Source of the DNA: PALSA-1296 sp037143335
GTDB taxonomy: Bacteria; Bacteroidota; Ignavibacteria; Palsa-1295
Reading direction: 5' to 3'
Assembly: GCA_037143335.1 (NCBI GenBank)
Contig: JBAWZA010000015.1
Coordinates: 1-64,000, forward strand
DNA: 64,000 bases
The translations under genes were made by a program, and so were the position numbers. The number at the start of each line of letters is the position of its first letter. Position 1 is the stretch's first letter. This document shows positions 8,724-15,669 of this stretch, one piece after another. The notes under the pieces were generated by a model. The model searched no databases. It had not been told where the DNA came from and saw only the letters and a program-made list of their open reading frames with translations.

Positions 8724-9314
8724 TTAGTCCTCTTTATAATAAGGCTCCAATATCGTACGAAGTTGTTCGCGCGAGCGGTAAATTCTGCTCTTGACTGCGG
8801 GCACGGTGAGTTTCATCACCGATGCAATTTCCTGATAGCTCAATCCTTGATATTCAAATAGCAAGAATGGCTCACGATTTTCCGGTGGTACTTGTTCAAG
8901 CGCAGCTTGAATTCTATTTGCCCAATCATCACCTACTTCAATGTTTGGTGCGGCAAGGTAGCGGATGTCATCAATATTATCAAATGTTTTTCTATCTCTG
9001 ATTCGGTTGAGGCAGAGGTTATGCGCAATAGTAAAAATCCAACCTGCTAAACTCTTGTCCTCAGCAAATTGATGTGCTCGTTGATAGACTCTGATGAACA
9101 CTTCCTGATACAAATCCTCAGCTTCAGCTGACGAGCCAAGCATCCTCAAGCAATAACTAAAAACTCGTTGCCGAAAACGAAGGTATAGCTCCGTAAATGC
9201 TTCCCGTTTGCCTGACATAAAGGCACGGAAAAGCTCAATCTCATAAGCGCGCTCTCTGTCTTTGTCGCTCATGAAATCCGGCGTTACTTCCATCGGCTCA
9301 AGTACTTCTGCCAT
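8724..9314 (-). CDS. ECF RNA polymerase sigma factor
   Basis: A 196-residue sigma-70 family protein of the ECF group. Region 2 covers about 25-100, with the AEDLYQEVFIRVY signature (-10 recognition and core binding). Region 4 covers about 135-190, with the helix-turn-helix LSYQEIASVMKLTVPAVKSR. It is the first gene of a three-gene unit with an anti-sigma-like membrane protein and a lipoprotein, the usual arrangement for an envelope-signal-controlled sigma factor. The first 20 residues precede the normal domain start, so a later Met (M8 or M15) could be the true start. Confidence 0.92.
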   Translation of the reverse strand: MAEVLEPMEVTPDFMSDKDRERAYEIELFRAFMSGKREAFTELYLRFRQRVFSYCLRMLGSSAEAEDLYQEVFIRVYQRAHQFAEDKSLAGWIFTIAHNLCLNRIRDRKTFDNIDDIRYLAAPNIEVGDDWANRIQAALEQVPPENREPFLLFEYQGLSYQEIASVMKLTVPAVKSRIYRSREQLRTILEPYYKED

Positions 9315-9428
9315 TCGTTGGTTGGGCTATGCCCAGTTTATACGAGTAATTCTTACTAAAATAACACCCCAAAGCAGTCAAAGTTGCAAGCAAAAAGTGG
9401 GGATTTTGAAGCCAAAACGATAGCCCTT

Positions 9429-9505
9429 GTCATTTCGAGTGAAACGAGAAATCGTTGTACCTGAAATATTCTGACTTAACGATTTCTCCCTACGGTCAAA
9501 ATGAC
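9429..9505. repeat. imperfect inverted repeat (GTCATTTCGAGTGAAACGAG type)
   Basis: The left arm (9429-9456) starts GTCATTTCGAG and ends GAGAAATCGTT. The right arm (9478-9505) starts AACGATTTCTCCC and ends CAAAATGAC. The arms are imperfect reverse complements around a 21-base centre. This looks like a REP-type intergenic element between the ECF sigma gene and the divergent cargo gene. Confidence 0.65.
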
Positions 9506-9546
9506 CACAGTAACGAATTCTTATCTGATTTTTAGAGTTGATTATT

Positions 9547-11142
9547 ATGATGAAACACATTCTCATACTCTTTCTTATCTTAGCCGTTTCTCATATTTCT
9601 GCACAGCCTCGTGAATTATTTCAACGGTCATTCGGTGGTACAAAAAATGACATCCCTGGGCAGATACTCGAAACTGCCGATGGTGGCTACATGCTCGCAG
9701 GTCGGTTGAAATCGAATGATGGAGATGTAAGTGGAAATCACGGTGAGTATGATATTTGGATTGCGAAGTTGAACCCAGATTTTTCCGTTCGGTGGCAAAA
9801 ATGTTATGGCGGATCAAACAGCGAAAGTTTTGGCGGAATTTTAGAAGTAGGCCATGGAGAATTCATAATAGCAGGATCCACCCATTCAATAGACGGTGAT
9901 CTTGCAACGACAGCTGATAGCAAATCCGAAGATCTTTGGATATTCAGCATTGATAGTGTCGGCAATATTATCTGGCAAAAAAGATATGGTGGTACTGGTG
10001 ACGAATATCCTGTATCGCTCATCGCAGGAGGTGAAGGTGAATATCTTATTCTCTCAGAAACGAATTCAACTAATGGAGATATAAAGAATTTTCATGGCGG
10101 ATACGACATGTGGCTTGTTGCGATAAACCAAAGCGGTTCACTTCTATGGGGATATAATTATGGTGGTTCGCGCGACGATCAAGCTGGATCAATACTTAAA
10201 ACTTCCGATGGCGGATACGCAGTTGCTGGTTATACCTACTCAACGGATGGCGATCTGAAAAATAAGAAATCAGACAGCAGTGCCGATTATTGGCTCATCA
10301 AACTTACGCCGAGCGGCGAAATTGCCTGGCAAAAAACGTATGGGGGGAGCTCGTTTGATTTTGCTTACTCGGCTACAGAAACTTTAGATCACGGATTTCT
10401 TCTCTGTGGTGAAACGAACTCGAATGATAAAGACGTATCCGGTCTTCATGGCATATACTATGATGACTCATGGATTATCAAGACAGATTCAAAAGGCGCC
10501 ATCGAATGGTCGAAGACCTACGGCGGCTCGAACGGCGATGCCGCATACTCTGCAATTCAAACTTCCGATTCTGGTTATATCGTCTCGGCAAGCACGGCAT
10601 CAACCGATGGTGATGTGAGTGGTAATCACGGACTATCTGATTGCTGGATTTATAAAATCAATTCATCAGGTGCATTACAGTGGCAAGATTGCTTCGGTGG
10701 TACATGGTCGGACGCATCACTCGGTTCAGGGGTCATGCAAACGAAAGATTCTAATTTTCTTGTATTGTCTATGACTTCATCACGCGACCTTCCTGGACGC
10801 AAAGGTGATACTGCCGATTTTGATTTTTGGCTTGTCAAATTCACGTTGCAGAAAAGTGGCGTGAAATTTGTACAATCGCTTTCCGATTATTCCTTATCAT
10901 TATCACCAAACCCAACCGCATCATTACTAAAAATAGATTATCAACTTGACGAGGCAACAGACTCAAGGATTGAACTCTGTGATGTCATGGGTCAGGTATT
11001 GCAAAAATATTATTTCCCAAATGAAACAACAGGTTTGCACCAGCATACAATTGATCTTGCAAAATACCCTTCGGGTAGTTACTACGCGAGGTTTTCTGCT
11101 GGCAGAAAATCCTTCGTTAGGCGATTTGAAATTTTGAGATAA
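9547..11142 (+). CDS. T9SS cargo with seven propeller-like repeats
   Basis: A 531-residue exported protein. After a signal peptide (HILILFLILAVSHISAQ) come about seven tandem repeats of 55-65 residues with the pattern DGGY-AG-T-S-DGD, then HG--D-WI-K, then G-I-WQK-YGG. This suggests a seven-bladed beta-propeller. A T9SS sorting domain follows: SLSPNPTASLLKIDY, CDVMGQVLQKYY, ending RRFEILR. The ATG at 9547 (or 9550) is preferred over the upstream in-frame TTG because it places the signal peptide correctly. Such proteins are typically surface-displayed; no substrate can be named. Confidence 0.8.
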   Translation: MMKHILILFLILAVSHISAQPRELFQRSFGGTKNDIPGQILETADGGYMLAGRLKSNDGDVSGNHGEYDIWIAKLNPDFSVRWQKCYGGSNSESFGGILEVGHGEFIIAGSTHSIDGDLATTADSKSEDLWIFSIDSVGNIIWQKRYGGTGDEYPVSLIAGGEGEYLILSETNSTNGDIKNFHGGYDMWLVAINQSGSLLWGYNYGGSRDDQAGSILKTSDGGYAVAGYTYSTDGDLKNKKSDSSADYWLIKLTPSGEIAWQKTYGGSSFDFAYSATETLDHGFLLCGETNSNDKDVSGLHGIYYDDSWIIKTDSKGAIEWSKTYGGSNGDAAYSAIQTSDSGYIVSASTASTDGDVSGNHGLSDCWIYKINSSGALQWQDCFGGTWSDASLGSGVMQTKDSNFLVLSMTSSRDLPGRKGDTADFDFWLVKFTLQKSGVKFVQSLSDYSLSLSPNPTASLLKIDYQLDEATDSRIELCDVMGQVLQKYYFPNETTGLHQHTIDLAKYPSGSYYARFSAGRKSFVRRFEILR

Positions 11143-11241
11143 AGCCGAAGCTTCATACCCAATGCAGAAGATACAATAAACTCACATCCCGTGGTGTGAC
11201 CTGCTTCGCCCACATGCGGATAGAATTCTTCTGATCCAGTA

Positions 11242-11265
11242 GGACGTCCGCCGCGGCGGACGTCC
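11242..11265. repeat. 24-bp perfect GC-rich palindrome
   Basis: Third and longest copy of the palindrome family: a perfect inverted repeat of 12 bases per arm starting GGACGTCCGCCG. It shares the TCCGCCGCGGCGGA core with 5188-5209 and 5351-5364, and is directly followed by a REP-like repeat, as is the 5351 copy. Confidence 0.8.
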
Positions 11266-11278
11266 CACTAATTTTTCC

Positions 11279-11306
11279 TGTCATTCCCTCGGGAGGTGGG
11301 AATCCA
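11279..11306. repeat. REP-like TGTCATTCCC...GGGAATCCA hairpin
   Basis: TGTCATTCCC followed by a GC-rich turn and GGGAATCCA; a shorter variant of the repeats at 5434-5484, 40685-40718 and 40800-40833. Confidence 0.6.
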
Positions 11307-11338
11307 TACTTCAGGTAGAACGATTTACTCTGCCTACA

Positions 11339-11458
11339 CTACCTAACCACCTCAAACTCCTGAGATGAAATCACACCATCTCGAAGGATCTGAGCCATGT
11401 AGATTCTATTCGCTAAAACACTATTCAACGTCAGCACCGCGAAGAAGAGTCGTTTCAT
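11339..11458 (-). pseudogene. 39-codon remnant: signal peptide joined to T9SS domain end
   Basis: A 39-residue reading frame starting MKRLFFAVLTLNSVLA, like a signal peptide, and running straight into RIYMAQILRDGVISSQEFEVVR. That stretch resembles the last two strands of a T9SS sorting domain. There is no mature protein between them. It looks like the residue of a cargo gene after an internal deletion. It is short, so chance resemblance is possible, and it could still be expressed as a small peptide. Confidence 0.35.
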
Positions 11459-11573
11459 AGTCTTTAGCGTCAATCTGTTGGTAGTAAAACGCTTCAGAAC
11501 CCTAAAGTTACAGAGTTCGCACAAAAAAAAGTAAATCTGTGTTGGTGAGGGTAATTGTAAAGTATTCTATAAT

Positions 11574-12743
11574 ATGACCACAGATTTTTATGATATTTCC
11601 TCGCTGCTGACTGAGGAACAGCGAATGATCCGCGATACGGTTCGCAATTTTGTCGTGAGCGAAGTACTTCCTGTCATCGAGGAGCATAATCAAGCGATGA
11701 CATTCCCGATGGATCTGATTCCGAAGATTGCATCACTCGGTTTGCTCGGACCTACTCTACCAGAGAAGTATGGCTGTGCTGGTCTTGATAGCATCGCTTA
11801 CGGACTCATCAATCAAGAGCTTGAGCGTGGCGACTCATCTATTCGCTCGTTCTCGTCTGTGCAAAGTTCGCTTGTGATGTACCCGATCTATGCCTACGGA
11901 TCAGAAGAGCAACGCATGAAGTGGCTTCCGAGACTTGCAAATGGAACAGCGATCGGATGCTTCGGACTCACCGAACCCGATCACGGTTCAAATCCCGGCG
12001 GTATGGTAACTCGTGCGAATAAAACTTCTGGCGGATTTATCTTGAATGGTGCAAAGATGTGGATCACCAACGGCACGATCAGCGACGTTGCAGTGGTATG
12101 GGCAAAAGTTGATTCCGACGATCAGAAATCTATCCGAGGTTTTCTTGTCGAAAAAGGAATGAAAGGCTTCACTGCACCTGAGATGAAAGGAAAATATTCA
12201 CTGCGCGCGAGCGTGACAAGCGAGCTCGTTTTTCAGGATGTGTTTATCCCTGAAGAAAACATGTTGCCGAATGTGCAAGGCTTGAAAGGACCGCTTGGAT
12301 GCTTAACTCAAGCTCGTTACGGAATATCATGGGGAGCTGTCGGCGCAGCGATCGCATGTTACGAAAGTTCGGTAGAGTACGCCAAGAGCCGAATTCAATT
12401 TGGTAAACCGATTGGCGGTTTTCAACTTGTTCAGCAAAAACTTGCGGAGATGCTGACAGAAATTACGAAGGCACAATTAGTCTGCTTGCGATTAGGTCAA
12501 CTCAAGAATGAAGGCAAAATGAAACCCGCGCATGTATCGATGGCTAAGCGGAATAATGTTGCAATGGCTCTTCACATCGCTCGCGTTGCGCGCGATATTC
12601 ACGGAGCAAACGGAATTTTAGGTGAATACCCGATCATGCGCCACATGGCAAATTTAGAATCAGTGATAACGTATGAAGGTACGCATGATATTCACACTCT
12701 TGTCTTAGGACAAGAGATCACGGGCATTCCAGCTTACGAATAA
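11574..12743 (+). CDS. gcdH: acyl-CoA dehydrogenase, glutaryl-CoA dehydrogenase-like
   Basis: A 389-residue FAD-dependent enzyme of the acyl-CoA dehydrogenase superfamily. It closely follows the glutaryl-CoA dehydrogenase pattern: SVQSSLVMYPIYAYGSEEQR, FGLTEPDHGSNPGGM, and VITYEGTHDIHTLVLG, where the Glu is the catalytic base. E84, R91 and S95 correspond to the glutarate-carboxylate-binding residues of GCDH. The family oxidises and decarboxylates glutaryl-CoA to crotonyl-CoA in Lys/Trp/benzoate catabolism. No pathway partners are adjacent, so the substrate is family inference. A bidirectional terminator follows the gene directly. Confidence 0.85.
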   Translation: MTTDFYDISSLLTEEQRMIRDTVRNFVVSEVLPVIEEHNQAMTFPMDLIPKIASLGLLGPTLPEKYGCAGLDSIAYGLINQELERGDSSIRSFSSVQSSLVMYPIYAYGSEEQRMKWLPRLANGTAIGCFGLTEPDHGSNPGGMVTRANKTSGGFILNGAKMWITNGTISDVAVVWAKVDSDDQKSIRGFLVEKGMKGFTAPEMKGKYSLRASVTSELVFQDVFIPEENMLPNVQGLKGPLGCLTQARYGISWGAVGAAIACYESSVEYAKSRIQFGKPIGGFQLVQQKLAEMLTEITKAQLVCLRLGQLKNEGKMKPAHVSMAKRNNVAMALHIARVARDIHGANGILGEYPIMRHMANLESVITYEGTHDIHTLVLGQEITGIPAYE

Positions 12744-12748
12744 AAAAA

Positions 12749-12774
12749 AGAGGCGATCGCAATTGATCGCCTCT
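12749..12774. terminator. bidirectional rho-independent terminator
   Basis: AGAGGCGATC (12749-12758) pairs with GATCGCCTCT (12765-12774). A run of A on the left and TTCTTC on the right give U-rich tails on both strands. It separates the convergent acyl-CoA dehydrogenase and YXWVPG-protein genes. Confidence 0.85.
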
Positions 12775-12797
12775 TTCTTCATTGTAGCAACATTAAG

Positions 12798-13169
12798 TTA
12801 TCTGGTACGTCCTCCGCCACGGTGTTCACCTCTGCCTTCGTCTCTGTGGTCACGTTCGCGTTCATGATAGAAGTCGCGTCGTTCATGACGCTCGAATCTT
12901 TCGTGGCGCCAGCCTTCTCTCCACCAACCTTCGTACCGTGGTCGCGGACGTTCCCATCTTCCTGGTACCCAGAAGTAGCGGTAAGCTCCGTGGTTGTAAT
13001 ACCCTGGAACCCAATACGCACCTTCGCAAGGTGGTAAGCCATATACTTCGCACGGAGGTGGTGGCGGTGGACCGAATCGGATGTCAAATCCGACACGGAC
13101 TTGTGCCATCGCGGGAATTGCGGCAAGTAATGTTAAGTTGATCGCCAATATTTTGATGAGAGTTTTCAT
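12798..13169 (-). CDS. small exported basic protein with YXWVPG repeats
   Basis: A 123-residue protein with a clear signal peptide (about 1-22, ending AMAQ). A proline run and two copies of the YWVPGYY / YFWVPGRW motif (WXXGXW/YXWVPGXW type) follow, then a C-terminal tail very rich in Arg, His and Glu. Such small proteins are common in envelopes of Proteobacteria and Bacteroidota, but their role is not established. A strong Shine-Dalgarno (AAGGAGAAA) precedes the ATG, which is unusual in this window and suggests high expression. Confidence 0.8.
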   Translation of the reverse strand: MKTLIKILAINLTLLAAIPAMAQVRVGFDIRFGPPPPPPCEVYGLPPCEGAYWVPGYYNHGAYRYFWVPGRWERPRPRYEGWWREGWRHERFERHERRDFYHERERDHRDEGRGEHRGGGRTR

Positions 13170-13296
13170 AACTATTTCTCCTTTTTCTTTTTTAGTAGTG
13201 AGACAATCATATCGTCTCTGTCTATTCAGACGTAATCAACGCGAAGAAGTTTAAGAAAATCAGAGAATTCAATCTAACACTTTCGTGAATTGATAT

Positions 13297-14064
13297 TCAC
13301 GATTTCGGAGGCTTCGGAAAATTTTTACCTTTTCCTTCAGCTTCAAGTACTCCCTTTTTTAATTCATGATTCAGAGTAATGCGATCATCAAAGACAAAAC
13401 ACTCACCTTCGAAGAGGCTGTCTTCTTTCGGAATTTCCTCGAGATATTTTAAGATGCCACCTTGCAGATGATATACTTCTTGGAATCCTTTATCTAACAT
13501 GTAGCTCGAAGCCTTCTCGCACCTGATTCCACCTGTGCAAAACATTGCGACCTTTTTATTTTTATTAGGGTCGAGATGATCTTCGACATATTTCGGAAAT
13601 TCTCGGAAGGCTTTTGTCTTCGGATCAATTGAGCCTTTGAAGGTACCAAGTTCAACTTCGAAATTATTTCTCGTATCAATGACAATGATGTCTGGATCAG
13701 AGATCAACGCATTCCAATCTTGTGGCTTCACGTATGTTCCAACTTTTCTTAGTGGATCAACTTGTGGAACACCGAGTCCTACGATTTCGCGCTTTAAGCG
13801 CACCTTCATCTTTTCGTAGGGGATTGTATCGAAGTATGATTCTTTCCATTCGAGATCGCTAAAGCGAGTATCCGATCGGAGGTAATCCAAAAATTCATCA
13901 ATAGCAGTGCGAGTGCCACCAAGCATTCCGTTGATGCCTTCGGCTGCTAAGAGTATCGTACCCTTCACGCCATGCTCCATGCAGAAGCTGCGCAACGTTG
14001 GCTTCAGCTCCACATAGTCTGGAACAGGTACAAATTTATAGAATGCTATGACAACAATTTCCAT
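13297..14064 (-). CDS. trhO: tRNA uridine-34 hydroxylase TrhO (rhodanese family)
   Basis: A 255-residue cytosolic protein of the YceA/TrhO family, which hydroxylates tRNA U34 to ho5U. An N-terminal acylphosphatase-like domain (about 1-95) includes the motif GTILLAAEGINGMLGG. A rhodanese domain (about 110-215) follows, with the catalytic Cys in MFCTGGIRCEKA. The protein ends in a region with ECFVFDDR typical of the family. It is shorter than E. coli YceA, lacking the extended C-terminus. It is divergent from the FAD-oxidoreductase gene with 50 bases between them. Confidence 0.9.
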   Translation of the reverse strand: MEIVVIAFYKFVPVPDYVELKPTLRSFCMEHGVKGTILLAAEGINGMLGGTRTAIDEFLDYLRSDTRFSDLEWKESYFDTIPYEKMKVRLKREIVGLGVPQVDPLRKVGTYVKPQDWNALISDPDIIVIDTRNNFEVELGTFKGSIDPKTKAFREFPKYVEDHLDPNKNKKVAMFCTGGIRCEKASSYMLDKGFQEVYHLQGGILKYLEEIPKEDSLFEGECFVFDDRITLNHELKKGVLEAEGKGKNFPKPPKS

Positions 14065-14114
14065 ACGTTAGCTGTTAAACAACCGCTTCGGAGAAAAATA
14101 CTCCGCACTATATT

Positions 14115-15665
14115 ATGATTATTACAAAAGAACTCGTCGTTCATCCTGCCTCTATTACTGATTCCTCGGTTATCAAACACATTGCCTCCGAGACTTCAGG
14201 CATCGAACCCGAGAGAATTTCTGCTGTTCGTATCCGCAAACGCTCAATAGATGCGCGCTCGCGGGAAGTAAAATACAGAGTGCAAGCGGAAATATTTTAT
14301 GATGAGCCTGCACCTGAAATGGAGACGTTCATTCCTGATCACCCAATACTCACAGCATCCGCAAAGGCTGTCATAATTATCGGGGCGGGTCCGGCTGGAT
14401 TATTCGCGGCGCTCCGACTTATTGAATTAGGACGAAAACCAATCATCATCGAACGTGGCAAAGATGTTCGCGCAAGGAGGTATGATCTTGCCGCAATCCA
14501 AAAACGCAGTATCGTTGATCCGGATAGTAATTATTGTTTCGGCGAAGGCGGTGCTGGTACCTACTCCGATGGCAAACTCTATACTCGTGCTACTAAACGT
14601 GGTGATGTGAATTCCGTTCTTCGCACCCTTGTGATGCATGGAGCAAGCACAGATATAATGATAGACGCACATCCGCATATCGGATCGAACCTATTACCGA
14701 AAGTTGTATCAGCCATGCGCGAGAGTATTCTGAAATCCGGTGGAGAAATTCATTTCGAGCAAAGAGTGGATGATTTCATATTAAAAGAAAAGAAAATCAT
14801 CGGAGTTAGGACAAATCAAAATAATGAGTTCATTGCTGATGATGTCATTCTTGCAACAGGCCACTCGGCGCGAGATATTTTTCATCTGCTCCATAAAAAA
14901 CACATTCGCATTGAAGCAAAACCATTCGCGATGGGTGTTCGCATTGAGCATCCGCAACAGTTTGTTGATCAAGTGCAGTATCATACTGCCGAACGAAGTG
15001 AACTTCTGCCAGCAGCGAGCTATAAACTGGCAACACAATGTGAAGGTAGAGGTGTGTTTTCCTTTTGCATGTGTCCAGGAGGATTTATTGTTCCAGCGTC
15101 AACGTCGCCGGGCGAGTTAGTTCTTAATGGCATGAGCTTATCACGTCGCGATTCACCATTCGCAAATTCGGGTTTAGTTGTTGCAATTGAAGCGGAAGAT
15201 TTCGCACAGTATAACTCCCACGGCGCACTCGCTGGAATGATTTATCAATCCGAAGTGGAACAAGCGGCATTTGTTGCTGGAGGAAAAACTCAGAAAGCTC
15301 CCGCACAGCGAATGACAGATTTCATAAAAGGCACACTCTCAACTTCATTGCCAGATACAAGCTACAAACCCGGAATGGAATCTGCTTTACTGAACGAAAT
15401 ACTTCCGAAGGCTCTTGCATCTCGTCTGCGCGATGGCTTGACGACATTCGGAAATTCAATGCGAGGATATGTGCAAGAAGATGCAGTGATGCTCGGCGTA
15501 GAAACTCGGACAAGTTCACCATTCCGTATTCCGAGATTGGATGCAACGTTGCAACATGTAGAAATCGCAGGACTCTATCCCTGCGGCGAAGGTGCTGGCT
15601 ACGCTGGCGGAATCGTCAGCGCGGCGATGGATGGTATCCGAGTAGCCGAGGCGATTGCGAGTTAG
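14115..15665 (+). CDS. FAD-dependent oxidoreductase (COG2509-type)
   Basis: A 516-residue FAD/NAD(P)-binding protein. An N-terminal domain of about 80 residues (RIRKRSIDARSREVKYR) precedes the dinucleotide-binding motif VIIIGAGPAGLFAALRL (about 84-100), as in the uncharacterised FAD-dependent family COG2509. Further family features are CFGEGGAGTYSDGKLYTR, VILATGHSARD and the C-terminal YPCGEGAGYAGGIVSAAMDGIR. Its substrate is unknown. It stands alone, divergent from trhO and convergent with the sugar dehydrogenase gene. Confidence 0.83.
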   Translation: MIITKELVVHPASITDSSVIKHIASETSGIEPERISAVRIRKRSIDARSREVKYRVQAEIFYDEPAPEMETFIPDHPILTASAKAVIIIGAGPAGLFAALRLIELGRKPIIIERGKDVRARRYDLAAIQKRSIVDPDSNYCFGEGGAGTYSDGKLYTRATKRGDVNSVLRTLVMHGASTDIMIDAHPHIGSNLLPKVVSAMRESILKSGGEIHFEQRVDDFILKEKKIIGVRTNQNNEFIADDVILATGHSARDIFHLLHKKHIRIEAKPFAMGVRIEHPQQFVDQVQYHTAERSELLPAASYKLATQCEGRGVFSFCMCPGGFIVPASTSPGELVLNGMSLSRRDSPFANSGLVVAIEAEDFAQYNSHGALAGMIYQSEVEQAAFVAGGKTQKAPAQRMTDFIKGTLSTSLPDTSYKPGMESALLNEILPKALASRLRDGLTTFGNSMRGYVQEDAVMLGVETRTSSPFRIPRLDATLQHVEIAGLYPCGEGAGYAGGIVSAAMDGIRVAEAIAS

Positions 15666-15669
15666 ACGA

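Larger units (their letters stand above)
11143..11573. other. intergenic interval with repeats and a sorting-domain remnant
   Basis: These 431 bases lie between the propeller cargo and the acyl-CoA dehydrogenase. They hold the 24-bp palindrome (11242-11265), a TGTCATTCCC...GGGAATCCA repeat (11279-11306) and a tiny leftward reading frame resembling the two ends of a T9SS cargo gene (11339-11458). No other gene is supported. Confidence 0.65.
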
